This document shows positions 35,514 through 44,231 of a stretch of DNA of 64,000 nt, one piece after another. The first letter of the stretch is position 1, and every line of letters starts with the position of its first letter. Origin of the DNA: Phyllobacterium sp. 628 (GTDB taxonomy: Bacteria > Pseudomonadota > Alphaproteobacteria > Rhizobiales > Rhizobiaceae); contig NZ_CP050301.1 in assembly GCF_014189505.1 (NCBI RefSeq), forward strand, positions 1,619,501-1,683,500, given 5' to 3'. The notes beneath the pieces were generated by a model. The model ran no database searches. It worked only from the letters and a program-made list of their open reading frames with translations, and was not told the origin of the DNA. The position numbers and the translations under genes are program-made.

Positions 35514-35926
35514 GTGCGTGGTTCGCCCTTCGGCAAGCTCAGGAAGCTCACCATGAGGGAAAGTGCTGGTTGATCCCTTTCTGGCATCATAAAGCACAGG
35601 GAGCCCGGGGCACTTCTTTTTCCGTCATCCTCGGGCTTGACCCGAGGACCCACGGCAAAGGAGTACCATAGTTTCAGCTCGCTGAATGTATTCCAGATTG
35701 CTGAGCTAAACTAAGCCTAAATTTACTTCATTTCTCTGCTGGACCACATCATGTGTGTGGATAGGTTTGTGCTCCTTTGCCTTGGGTCCTCGGGTCAAGC
35801 CCGAGGATGACGGAAAAAGAGGTGCCCTAGGATCGCAGAAAGGGGTGTTTTATCATGACGAAGAGGGAGCAACATCCACCCCTCATGGTGAGATTCCTGA
35901 GTTTACCGAAGGGCGAACCACGCACT
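35514..35926. repeat. Nested inverted pair of two alphaproteobacterial palindromic elements
   Basis: Two element types occur as mirror pairs. Outer arms (type A, core GCGTGGTTCG ... CTCACCATGAGGG) are at 35514-35560 and 35879-35926. Inner arms (type B, core TCCTCGGGCTTGACCCGAGG with flanks) are at about 35611-35663 and 35771-35825. Type B contains its own palindrome. The same types recur at 57707-57914 (B pair) and 60863-60985 (A pair), always as inverted pairs. Such sequences are common between genes in Rhizobiales; here they fill the gap between atpF and rnhB, which holds no gene. Confidence 0.8.
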
Positions 35927-35979
35927 CTGGTTTTGCAGCAGAAAATATCGTTCCAGCAAACGGGGATCAGATGTGTTGT

Positions 35980-36645
35980 TTAACCCACCACTTCCCGATT
36001 CTTCAAAGGGGCAAAACTGAAGCGGTGCAGGCCAACAACCGGCCCGTGGGTTTCCATGGCGTTGCGGTGGAATTCGGTTCCGTAGCCCGCATGCGTTTCC
36101 AGCCCATAGAGAGGGTAACAGCGGCCAGCCTGCGCCATCATGCGGTCGCGGCTGACTTTGGCAAGAATGGATGCAGCGGCAATCGAGACCGATCGCTGGT
36201 CGCCCTTGATCATGGCCGTGCCGGGGCAGGGAAGGCCGCGTGGCACATCGCGTCCGTCAATGAGTGCATGGCCCGGCAGAACCGCAAGGCCGCAGGTGGC
36301 ACGCCGCATGGCCTCGAGAGCGGCCTTCAGAATATCGCTGGCGTCGATGGATGGCGCTGACACACTGGCAATGCCGGATGCGAGCGCGGTAGCCAGAATA
36401 ATATCGAACAGCTCCTCGCGCCGTTTGGCGGTCAGGCGTTTGGAATCATCAAGCCCGTCGGGGATTTTCTTCGGGTCGAGAATAACAGCTGCAGCCACAA
36501 CAGGTCCTGCCAGCGGCCCGCGTCCTGCCTCATCAATCCCGACGACAAACGGCACGCCGTCGCGCAAAAGCCGCCGCTCCGTGGCAAAATCCGGTTTGCC
36601 AGGGTCGAGAGGAAGAAGCAGAGAATCAGAACGCGATCGAGCCAT
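35980..36645 (-). CDS. rnhB: Ribonuclease HII
   Basis: The ~221-residue protein is RNase [23 protein letters not shown] with catalytic Asp-Glu, [16 protein letters not shown], and the second half [12 protein letters not shown] and [15 protein letters not shown], ending HRFSFAPL. It removes ribonucleotides from DNA and primers. ATG at 36645 is chosen; the earlier in-frame start is a weaker non-ATG codon. It is transcribed in the same direction as the radical SAM gene upstream, 126 bases away. Confidence 0.93.
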   Translation of the reverse strand: MARSRSDSLLLPLDPGKPDFATERRLLRDGVPFVVGIDEAGRGPLAGPVVAAAVILDPKKIPDGLDDSKRLTAKRREELFDIILATALASGIASVSAPSIDASDILKAALEAMRRATCGLAVLPGHALIDGRDVPRGLPCPGTAMIKGDQRSVSIAAASILAKVSRDRMMAQAGRCYPLYGLETHAGYGTEFHRNAMETHGPVVGLHRFSFAPLKNREVVG

Positions 36646-36771
36646 GTTGCGGGGCAGACTCGCATTCGTTCTGATTCTCTGCAAGGCCCTGATGCGATGG
36701 GGCGAGCATCAGAGCGTCCGTCAGGGGGATGGGGGTCGCCTGACGGAAGGGGATGACCGAGCCGTTGCCGC

Positions 36772-37923
36772 TTAAAACAACGACAATTGCTCGCTCTTGG
36801 GTGTTGGCACAAACAGGTCCGTGCGCAGTCGCTGTCTGGCCAGATTGAGGCCGATGCGTTTGGCGGCAATCTCGAAACGCCGCTCGATCTGCCAGGCATA
36901 GGGACCTTCGCCGCGCATGCGCTTGCCCCATTCCGCGTCATAGTCTTTGCCGCCGCGCATGGAGCGTATCAGTGACAGCACATGCCGGTAGCGGTCGGGA
37001 TAGTTGCGCAGCAGCCATTCCTTGAAAATAGGGCTTACTTCCAGCGGCAGGCGAAGCAGCACATAGCCAGCCTGGCGCGCGCCCATGGCATAGACGCTGT
37101 CGAGAATGCGCTCGATCTCATGATCATTGAGACCGGGAATGATCGGGGCCACCAAAGACCCTGTCGGTATGCCGGCATCGGAAAGGCTGCGCAGGGCCTG
37201 CAACCGGCGCGTCGGTGTCGAGGCGCGTGGCTCCATCGTCCGTGCCAGCTTGCCATCCAGCGACGTCACTGACAGGAAAACCTTGACGAGACCCTTTTCC
37301 GCCATGCGCGCCAGAATATCCTGATCCCGCAGGATAAGCGCTGATTTGGTCACGATACTAACCGGATGCTGGTGCTCCTCCAGCACCTGCAGGATCTCGC
37401 GCATGATGCGCCATTTCTTCTCGATCGGCTGATACGGGTCTGTATTGGTGCCAATCGCGATGGATTTTGCCGTATAACCCGGCTTGGACAATTCCCGGTC
37501 GAGCATCTTGGCTGCATCCGGCTTGGCAAACAGTTTCGACTCAAAGTCGAGGCCAGCGGAAAACCCCATATAGCTATGTGTGGGCCGGGCAAAGCAGTAG
37601 ATGCAGCCATGTTCGCAGCCGCGATAGGGGTTGATCGATCGGTCAAACCCGACATCGGGGGAATCGTTGCGCGTGATGATCGTGCGCGGCTTCTCGATCT
37701 GCACTTCGGTTTTGAACGCCGGCAAATCTTCAAGCGTCTCCCAGCCATCGTCAAAAACATGTCGGGTTTCGGGCTCAAACCGGCCGGATGGGTTCATGCC
37801 CGCGCCACGTCCGCGGCGGCGCTCGTGATTAATCCGCAGGCCGGCTTCCTCGACAACAGCATTGGCATGCTCCGTCCGGCCTTGCCCGAAAGCCGCCTTG
37901 TCCGCTTGCACCATGATGTTCAT
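36772..37923 (-). CDS. PA0069-family radical SAM protein
   Basis: The ~383-residue protein carries a radical SAM cluster motif CEHGCIYC (CxxxCxxC) in INPYRGCEHGCIYCFARPTH, followed by SIAIGTNTDPYQPIEKKWRI and VTKSALILRD, as in the PA0069/SplB-like family. It should bind a 4Fe-4S cluster and S-adenosylmethionine; the substrate is unknown. The start at 37923 (second ATG) is seven bases from AAGGAG; the first ATG (37929) is too close. Confidence 0.87.
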   Translation of the reverse strand: MNIMVQADKAAFGQGRTEHANAVVEEAGLRINHERRRGRGAGMNPSGRFEPETRHVFDDGWETLEDLPAFKTEVQIEKPRTIITRNDSPDVGFDRSINPYRGCEHGCIYCFARPTHSYMGFSAGLDFESKLFAKPDAAKMLDRELSKPGYTAKSIAIGTNTDPYQPIEKKWRIMREILQVLEEHQHPVSIVTKSALILRDQDILARMAEKGLVKVFLSVTSLDGKLARTMEPRASTPTRRLQALRSLSDAGIPTGSLVAPIIPGLNDHEIERILDSVYAMGARQAGYVLLRLPLEVSPIFKEWLLRNYPDRYRHVLSLIRSMRGGKDYDAEWGKRMRGEGPYAWQIERRFEIAAKRIGLNLARQRLRTDLFVPTPKSEQLSLF

Positions 37924-38067
37924 CGGCATTCTCCTTGGGAGGGGAGCTGAGTCGCTCGTCGCTATCGCAACATGAATGTATTCCTAGCAAGTTATGAGAA
38001 CAAAGCAAGAACAATTTACATAAAAAGGGTGATGGAAATTTCAATCATAATACTATAACTGGAATTG

Positions 38068-38575
38068 ATGATCTCGGTTCTGATTGAAACCCGCAATGCG
38101 GATGAACCCTTGGCCAGAACGCTCGGCGGACTGGTTGGCGGAGCTGTCGAGGGGTTGCTCAGCGATGTGATCATTGTCGATCGCGGCTCGATGGACCAGA
38201 CCCATCGGGTGGCCGACGCGGCCGGTTGTATTTTCCTGCAGGACCAGACATTGATCGACGGGTTGCGCCGTGCACGCAGTGACTGGATCTCTGTTTCTGG
38301 AGCCCGGCGCACGTCTGGTGGATGGCTGGATCGAAGCAATGGCGGTACATGTGGAGCGCATGCAGGGCCCGGCCTGCTTCACCCGCTCGCACGCGCATCG
38401 GCGGCCGCTTTTTGCCCGTGTCTTTTCGCCGGGCAATCCGCTGGCCGATGGTCTGCTGATTTCAAAGCGTCAGGCGATGGCCCTGTCGAGCCCAGGGAAA
38501 AATGCCGTCGATCTGGCGCGGGGCCTCGCCATGAAACGCCTGCGCGCGGAAATCATTCCGGCGGCATTGAAGTAA
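38068..38575 (+). pseudogene. Small family 2 glycosyltransferase-like gene with apparent frameshift
   Basis: The first 75 residues match a short GT2-like protein of Rhizobiales: MISVLIETRNADEPLARTLG and VIIVDRGSMDQTHRVADAAG. At about 38290, after RRARSDWI, the frame is lost. Skipping one T restores LFLEPGARLVDGWIEAMAVH and runs to ALK and a TAA at 38573-38575, giving about 168 residues. Such short proteins keep only the nucleotide-sugar fold. The break may be a real mutation or a sequence error. It lies between two genes on the other strand. Confidence 0.65.
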
Positions 38576-38581
38576 GCTGCA

Positions 38582-39133
38582 TCAGCTCTTTCCGCCACGC
38601 TTCAGATGCTCGTCCAGCCGTGGCATGATCTCGACGAAATTGCACGGCATCGACCGGTAATCCAGCTGAAACTGCAGAATATTATCCCATGCATCCTTGC
38701 AGGCGCCGGGGGAGCCGGGCAGCACAAAGACAAAAGTCGCATTGACCACCCCGCCCGTGGCGCGGGACTGGATCGTCGACGTGCCGATCTTGTCATAGGA
38801 AATGCGGTGGAACACTTCGGAAAAGCCGTCCATGCGCTTTTCGAAAATGGGTTCCAGCGCTTCGGGTGTCACATCCCGGCCGGTAAAGCCAGTGCCGCCC
38901 GTGGTGATAACAACGTCAATCTCCGGGCTTTCGGTCCATGCCAGCACCTGACCGCGTATCTTGTCGCGATCATCCGTGACAATGGCGCGCGCGGCAAGGC
39001 GATGGCCCGCTGCGGTGATGCGGTCGGCAAGTGTCGTGCCGGATTTGTCGTCTTCGAGCGTCCGTGTATCGGAAACGGTCAGGACGGCGATGCCAACCGG
39101 CACGAAGGGGCGCGTTTCGTCAATGCGGGCCAA
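38582..39133 (-). CDS. moaB: Molybdenum cofactor biosynthesis protein B
   Basis: The 183-residue protein is MoaB: VGIAVLTVSDTRTLEDDKSG, then VITTGGTGFTGRDVTPEAL, with the GGTGxxxRD molybdopterin-binding loop, and FVFVLPGSPGACKDAWDNIL. It binds molybdopterin and acts in cofactor assembly, though MogA does the adenylation in many bacteria. Start is TTG at 39133, two bases after the ispE stop, with GAAGGGA in the end of ispE; ispE and moaB are probably co-transcribed. Confidence 0.9.
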   Translation of the reverse strand: MARIDETRPFVPVGIAVLTVSDTRTLEDDKSGTTLADRITAAGHRLAARAIVTDDRDKIRGQVLAWTESPEIDVVITTGGTGFTGRDVTPEALEPIFEKRMDGFSEVFHRISYDKIGTSTIQSRATGGVVNATFVFVLPGSPGACKDAWDNILQFQLDYRSMPCNFVEIMPRLDEHLKRGGKS

Positions 39134-39135
39134 GT

Positions 39136-40020
39136 TCAGTTCCCTTCGATGCTGCTGGTGCTTGCGACAACAAACCAGTCGGGCTGGCGTTTGCGCAGTT
39201 CTGTCGCTGCTGCCTCTGCAGCGCTGTCGCTGGGGTAAATTGCAAAACAAGTGCCGCCGGAGCCGGACATGCGCACAAGGCGCGGATTGGTATCGCGCAG
39301 GGCCTGCATACTGTCATTGATCGAGGGCGCTAGCATTTGGGTCGCGCTAAACAGATGGTTGGCTGTCTGGTCCAGATAGCTGCAAACATCATCAACGCTG
39401 GTCAATGCGGGCAGGGCCGGCAAAGGCGGATTGTCGCGCCGGGCGAGTGCGGCAAAAACCTGCGGCGTGCTGATCGTCACACCATTGTTGACAAGAACCA
39501 TGGGCAGGCTGGGAAAACTGGCCAGCCGTTCGATTTCTTCGCCGATACCGCGCGCAATCAGCGCCTCACCATAGAGGCACATCGGAATATCGGCGCCCAT
39601 TGGCAGACCAATGGCTGCCAGCTCGGTGAGACTGGCTCCGATATTCCACAATGAAGCAAGTGCGCGCATCGCCGTGGCCGCGTCGCTGGAGCCACCGCCG
39701 ATGCCGGAGGCCACAGGCAGATGTTTTTCCAGATGGATGGCAACAGGGGCGGCCTGCGCCGGATAGTGCTGGCGCAAGGCATCGCGCGCCTTAAGCACGA
39801 GATTTGTGGCGTCGTCGGGCAGTCCCTCACCATAGGGACCGGATATGGAAAACGCATCACTGGCGGCTTTGGTCACGGTTACCCGGTCGCCAAACCGCGC
39901 AAAAACCACCAGACTGTCGAGCAGATGATATCCATCGCTGCGCCTGCCGGTCACATGCAGCGCAAGGTTGACCTTGGCCGGGGCGATCAGGCTGATGGTG
40001 TGATCAGGACTGGCGAGCAT
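39136..40020 (-). CDS. ispE: 4-diphosphocytidyl-2-C-methyl-D-erythritol kinase
   Basis: The 294-residue GHMP kinase has APAKVNLALHVTGRRSDGYH (substrate side), the ATP loop PVASGIGGGSSDAATAM, and the third motif VRMSGSGGTCFAIYP. It phosphorylates CDP-ME in the non-mevalonate isoprenoid pathway. It lies six bases after a small membrane-protein gene and two bases before moaB on the same strand. Confidence 0.94.
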   Translation of the reverse strand: MLASPDHTISLIAPAKVNLALHVTGRRSDGYHLLDSLVVFARFGDRVTVTKAASDAFSISGPYGEGLPDDATNLVLKARDALRQHYPAQAAPVAIHLEKHLPVASGIGGGSSDAATAMRALASLWNIGASLTELAAIGLPMGADIPMCLYGEALIARGIGEEIERLASFPSLPMVLVNNGVTISTPQVFAALARRDNPPLPALPALTSVDDVCSYLDQTANHLFSATQMLAPSINDSMQALRDTNPRLVRMSGSGGTCFAIYPSDSAAEAAATELRKRQPDWFVVASTSSIEGN

Positions 40021-40026
40021 CGGGGC

Positions 40027-40227
40027 TCAATCTTTGCGCAGGCGATATTCACCGGTTTCAGGATCCTGAACCAAGGTCCCCTGCGCGCTATTCTGCTTTT
40101 CTTTCTCGGCCTCGCGCACGCGCTGTGACACGCGTTGCGCTTCCTTTTTGAACGAACGGTAACCGTAATAGGCGGCGGCGCCGACAATGGCAAAAAGATC
40201 AATTGTGGCATCGTGCGTAAACCTCAA
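40027..40227 (-). CDS. Small conserved membrane protein of Rhizobiales
   Basis: This ~66-residue protein has one hydrophobic segment (DLFAIVGAAAYYGYRSFKKE), a charged helix (EAQRVSQRVREAEKEKQN) and a conserved ending GTLVQDPETGEYRLRKD. I recognise the ending GTLVxDPxTGEYxLxxD from short rhizobial proteins but know of no function. The start is uncertain (TTG at 40227 assumed, no clear binding site). It precedes ispE by six bases and is probably in its operon. Confidence 0.7.
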   Translation of the reverse strand: MRFTHDATIDLFAIVGAAAYYGYRSFKKEAQRVSQRVREAEKEKQNSAQGTLVQDPETGEYRLRKD

Positions 40228-40312
40228 CTACCGGTAATATTCCTCGCCCGCATCAATAGCACGGAGTTTTGGCCTTGCCAAAAAATCCTGAGCCGATTTA
40301 TGGGTGTCCGCC

Positions 40313-41182
40313 TTAAAGCCCGAAACGCGACCACAGCGCCCGTTCTTCGGCGGCGTCCACCAGACCATTGGCCAAATTGCTGGCAAGACCGGCGCTCAAG
40401 CCTTCGATCCTTGTGCTGGCGGATGGAATTCTCCGGCCAAACAGACCGCGCGGCTGTGAAATCAGCTTTAGCTTGGTTTTGGGGCCATATTGCGACTGCA
40501 GATACGAGCGCATGTCGCCGAGACCATCAATGAGCCCGAGTTCGACGCTGCGAACGCCGGTCCAGAACTGACCGGTGAAAAGATCGATGCTGTCGGTGAG
40601 TTTATCACCGCGCCGCTCTTTCACCAGATCGATGAAAGTCTCGTGGATTTCCAGCTGCAATGCCTTCAGATGGTCGATATCCGCCTTGTTTTCCGGCTTG
40701 AACGGATCAAGCGTCGCCTTGTTCTTGCCTGCCGTATGGACACGCCGTTCCACACCAATTTTCTTGATCAGCTCGGTAAAACCAAAACTAGCCGAAACCA
40801 CGCCAATCGAGCCAACGATAGAAGAGGGGTCGGCGATGATCTCATCCCCGGCAACAGCTATCAGGTAACCGCCGGAGGCGGCGACATCCTCGACGAAGAC
40901 ATAGACCTTCTTGTTCTTTTCGGCGGCCAGATCGCGGATACGCCGGTAGATCAGCCGCGATTGCACCGGTGAGCCGCCGGGCGAATTGATCGAGATCGCT
41001 ACCGCTGGCGAATCTTTATCTTCAAAGGCTTTTTCCAGCACAGAAGCAGTCGATGCCAGAGAAAGATTCTGCCGGAATTGACCGCCGCCAGACATGATGG
41101 CGCCATGCAGGCGAACCACCGGTATCTCCACAAAATCGGGGCGCCAGCGGCGCGGCAGTAATTTTCTGATCAATCGGGCCAA
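40313..41182 (-). CDS. sppA: S49 family signal-peptide peptidase-like protease (SppA)
   Basis: The 289-residue protein is a single-domain SppA/S49 peptidase: VEIPVVRLHGAIMSGGGQFR, AVAISINSPGGSPVQSRLIY, VEDVAASGGYLIAVAGDEI with the catalytic Ser in ASGG, and IVGSIGVVSASF. It lacks a long hydrophobic anchor; the N terminus is short and basic. TTG at 41182 is chosen because AAGGAG lies eight bases upstream. It cleaves residual signal peptides or regulatory membrane proteins. Confidence 0.87.
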   Translation of the reverse strand: MARLIRKLLPRRWRPDFVEIPVVRLHGAIMSGGGQFRQNLSLASTASVLEKAFEDKDSPAVAISINSPGGSPVQSRLIYRRIRDLAAEKNKKVYVFVEDVAASGGYLIAVAGDEIIADPSSIVGSIGVVSASFGFTELIKKIGVERRVHTAGKNKATLDPFKPENKADIDHLKALQLEIHETFIDLVKERRGDKLTDSIDLFTGQFWTGVRSVELGLIDGLGDMRSYLQSQYGPKTKLKLISQPRGLFGRRIPSASTRIEGLSAGLASNLANGLVDAAEERALWSRFGL

Positions 41183-41261
41183 TGCTTTCTCCTTGCACCT
41201 GTTGCAGTGTTGAGCATGTAGGCGATACATGGCAAATCACAATGGCAACGGGCCTGAAATG

Positions 41262-42035
41262 CTAAAAAAGCCCCGACAAACCGTTGTTTATGGCCGTGGC
41301 GCGCTCGGTAAAGCCATTGCCCGTCTCGCCATGCATGATCAGCGCGGGGGCCAGCGTCAATCCGGCACGGCTGCCGCGAATGCCGCGGATGATGATGCGT
41401 ATCGCGGCATCCTGCGGCCTTGGCTGTACAGGCACGATCACCAGCCCGCCAAATCGTCGTTGCAGGGCTTCGAGCAATTCGGCCATGGAGGTTGGGCGGG
41501 CGATGATGGCGAGCGATCCTCCCGGTTTGACAATGGCGGCGGCGGTACGGATCCATTGCTCCATCATGCCATCGGTCATCACATGGGCTTCCGCCTTGAC
41601 CGGGTCCGGCGTGGCCCGATCAGTCGGTAGATTGAAGGGCGGGTTCATGATGACATAATCAAAGCTGTTATCGGCAAGCCCTGCCGCGCCGCGTGCCTTG
41701 CCGGTCAGCGTGACGTCCGCCACCACCACTTCCGCGCGCTCCGCGATACTTTTGTTTTCAGGAAGCGCCAGAGATTTGCGGGCAAAATCCGCCATCAGGT
41801 CGGAGCGCTCGATCAGAACCGCACTGGCCTTGGTGCAGCGGGAAAGCACGGCAAATCCCGCCGCCCCGGCACCGGCTCCAAGATCAGCCACGCGGCCGGA
41901 AAAATCATTGGGCACCACACTGGCGAGCACCATTGCATCGACGCCCGACCGGTGGCCTTTGAGCGCTGGTTGCAGCAGATGAAAACGTCCGCGATGAAAT
42001 GCATCCAGCGTATGGGGAGTATCGGATGACGGCAT
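41262..42035 (-). CDS. TrmN6-like SAM-dependent methyltransferase
   Basis: The 257-residue protein has a class I SAM methyltransferase fold with VADLGAGAGAAGFAVLSRC and the catalytic NPPFNLP motif of N6-adenine methylases acting on RNA. The N-terminal HRGRFHLLQPALKGHRSGVD is typical of the TrmN6/YfiC group that modifies A37 of tRNA1-Val in E. coli. It is three bases from the DUF2007 gene upstream. Assigning the exact RNA target is inference. Confidence 0.83.
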   Translation of the reverse strand: MPSSDTPHTLDAFHRGRFHLLQPALKGHRSGVDAMVLASVVPNDFSGRVADLGAGAGAAGFAVLSRCTKASAVLIERSDLMADFARKSLALPENKSIAERAEVVVADVTLTGKARGAAGLADNSFDYVIMNPPFNLPTDRATPDPVKAEAHVMTDGMMEQWIRTAAAIVKPGGSLAIIARPTSMAELLEALQRRFGGLVIVPVQPRPQDAAIRIIIRGIRGSRAGLTLAPALIMHGETGNGFTERATAINNGLSGLF

Positions 42036-42038
42036 AAA

Positions 42039-42260
42039 TCAGGTACGCAACTCACGCTCGAGGCAGGCATCTTTCAGCAATTGCCGGGCTTCAGCTTCCC
42101 GGTCAGAATCGACGAGGACTCGGCGCGCGATGGCGCCGACAGAGCCTTCCAGAATGCTCATGTTCGAATCGGTGACAAAATGACTGATACCGGCATCTTT
42201 CAGCAATGATTCGACAAAGGAAATGAGAACCAGGTCATTCGTGCGGACGATTTCGATCAT
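42039..42260 (-). CDS. DUF2007 domain protein
   Basis: The 73-residue protein fits the DUF2007 family: MIEIVRTNDLVLISFVESLL, ISHFVTDSNMSILEGSVGAI, and a C-terminal helix EAEARQLLKDA. The fold is a small GlnB-like sandwich with putative signal-transducing role, but function is not established. It lies just upstream of the TrmN6-like gene, three bases apart. Confidence 0.85.
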   Translation of the reverse strand: MIEIVRTNDLVLISFVESLLKDAGISHFVTDSNMSILEGSVGAIARRVLVDSDREAEARQLLKDACLERELRT

Positions 42261-42308
42261 GGAAGTCCCCCTTCGGTTCGCGGTTGCGAATTCTTATATA
42301 GGTTCTCA

Positions 42309-42869
42309 CTATTTTTTCACAATGCAGAGACCGGCCAGCGCCCGGTCAAGCGCTATGGCGTGCAATGCATCAAGCTTCTCCGCCCTCACCACTTCGCCGG
42401 CTGCCTTTGCCAGAGCAGCCGGGCAATCCTTGGCATCCCGCATGCCGGAAACCCCGTCCAGTTCGTGCACAAGCTTTTCGCTCAACTGGCTGAGGGCGGG
42501 CCGGATTTCTTTCACCAGATCCGGTCTTGGAGTATTCGGCGCGCCGCCGTCGCGGTGCCATCCGGCCAACAGTGAATACTGGATGAGCTTGTTTGCTTCA
42601 ATCTGGCTGGTGAAGAAAAGCTGGAGCAGCGCCGGATCGAGCTTGTCGGCGCCGGGCAGGGCGGCGGCACCGGATATGACCTTCGCTTCCTGTTCCTTGT
42701 CTTCGACGGGGCGGCCAGAATCCCATTTGGACAGGGCAACCTTGTCAGCAAATTGCAACCGCCCGGCGACGACTTCCGCAAGTTTTTCGAAAGAGGGTGA
42801 CTGGGCAAGGACCGGGGTGGAGTTCATTGCCAGAGCCAGAACGATCACGCAGCGGCTTGTCAGTTTCAT
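42309..42869 (-). CDS. Periplasmic chorismate mutase (AroQ-gamma type)
   Basis: The 186-residue protein has a signal peptide (MKLTSRCVIVLALAMNSTPV, cleavage near AQS) and an all-helical AroQ domain: FEKLAEVVAGRLQFADKVAL with KWDSGRPVEDKEQEAKVI, LLQLFFTSQIEANKLIQYSL, and two Cys (DCPAAL, GLCIVKK) that could form a disulfide, as in secreted AroQ-gamma enzymes. These convert chorismate to prephenate outside the cytoplasm; the purpose is unclear in free-living bacteria and linked to infection in some pathogens. Confidence 0.85.
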   Translation of the reverse strand: MKLTSRCVIVLALAMNSTPVLAQSPSFEKLAEVVAGRLQFADKVALSKWDSGRPVEDKEQEAKVISGAAALPGADKLDPALLQLFFTSQIEANKLIQYSLLAGWHRDGGAPNTPRPDLVKEIRPALSQLSEKLVHELDGVSGMRDAKDCPAALAKAAGEVVRAEKLDALHAIALDRALAGLCIVKK

Positions 42870-43068
42870 GGGACAGGTCCTTTCAAAATTACTCTGTGTG
42901 CCCTATCTACGGCACACCAGTTTGGGGGCATGAAGTTGCAGGAATAGGGGCGAGGCCTATCACGAATTTGTAACCCGAACATTTTTGCGCGCCAATTCGC
43001 CGCTTGCGGGTTATACCCTCACAAAATAAGGTGTCGCCGCATTCTGCGAGAAGTTTAGGAGTTTCGTT

Positions 43069-44085
43069 TTGGGCGTTGTTGTCAGTCTGGACGATAAGAA
43101 GAACAGCACGGGATCAGTACAACCGCTGATCGATCTTACCAAGGCCGACATGGCCCGTGTCAACGAGCTTATCCTGTCAAAAGCCGGTTCGGACGTCGAA
43201 ATGATTCCCGAAGTGGCGAACCATCTGATCTCTTCCGGCGGCAAGCGCCTGCGCCCGATGATCACCCTCGCTGCGGCCCGCATGTTCGGCTATGAGGGCG
43301 ATGGTCACGTCAAGCTCGCCACCAGCGTCGAGTTTATGCACACGGCAACGCTGCTGCATGATGATGTGGTGGATGAAAGTGATCTGCGCCGTGGCAAAAG
43401 CACGGCTCGCATGATCTGGGGCAATCAGGCCAGCGTTCTCGTCGGCGATTTCCTGCTCGGTCAGGCTTTCAAGATGATGGTGGATGTCGGCTCGCTTGAA
43501 GCGCTCGATGTGCTCGCCACCTCCGCCTCGGTGATTGCCGAAGGCGAAGTCATGCAACTCGCCGCCGCCAAAAATCTCGAAACGACCGAAGATGAATATT
43601 TATCTGTGATCAAGGCCAAGACTGCGGCGCTGTTTTCAGCTGCCGCCGAAGTCGGCCCGATCATTGCCTCCTCCTCGAAGACAGATCGTCAGGCGCTGCG
43701 CTCCTACGGCCTCAATCTCGGCCTTGCCTTCCAGCTGGTTGACGATGCGCTGGATTATGGCGGCAATGCCAAGGATCTCGGCAAGAACACCGGTGATGAT
43801 TTCCGCGAAGGCAAGATCACACTGCCTGTTATTCTCACCTATCGCCGGGGCACGGCGGAAGAGCGTCTGTTCTGGAAAGACGCGCTGGAAAACGGCTCCA
43901 ATGACGACAAGGGGCTGGAAAAGGCCAAGGGATTGATGACGCGCTACGGGGCGCTCAGCGATACGATCCAGCGGGCCCGGCATTTCGGCGGCATTGCCCG
44001 TGATGCGCTGGCACCGCTTGACCAGTCGCCGCAGAAGGACGCGCTTCTGGAGGTTATCGATTTCTGCATCAGCCGGGTGAATTGA
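43069..44085 (+). CDS. Long-chain polyprenyl diphosphate synthase
   Basis: The 338-residue trans-prenyltransferase has both aspartate-rich motifs: LLHDDVVDESDLRRGKST (first) and AFQLVDDALDYGG (second), with GGKRLRPMITLAAARM upstream. The residues before the first motif (EFMHTA) are of the long-chain type; in this group it probably makes the C50 tail of ubiquinone-10, which UbiA then uses. Start is TTG at 43069, with TAGGAG upstream. A 199-base promoter region precedes it, opposite the chorismate mutase gene. Confidence 0.88.
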   Translation: MGVVVSLDDKKNSTGSVQPLIDLTKADMARVNELILSKAGSDVEMIPEVANHLISSGGKRLRPMITLAAARMFGYEGDGHVKLATSVEFMHTATLLHDDVVDESDLRRGKSTARMIWGNQASVLVGDFLLGQAFKMMVDVGSLEALDVLATSASVIAEGEVMQLAAAKNLETTEDEYLSVIKAKTAALFSAAAEVGPIIASSSKTDRQALRSYGLNLGLAFQLVDDALDYGGNAKDLGKNTGDDFREGKITLPVILTYRRGTAEERLFWKDALENGSNDDKGLEKAKGLMTRYGALSDTIQRARHFGGIARDALAPLDQSPQKDALLEVIDFCISRVN

Positions 44086-44231
44086 TAATTCTGACCGCTG
44101 CATCCAGTCCGCTTGGACTTTATCGCGAAATCTTTCAATGAAACTTGAGAGAGGACCGAAAAGAGGCCATGCTTTTCCTGAGGATTCGGGTGATCATTTC
44201 AGTATGACGACAATGAAGAGGGATTTTGGAT

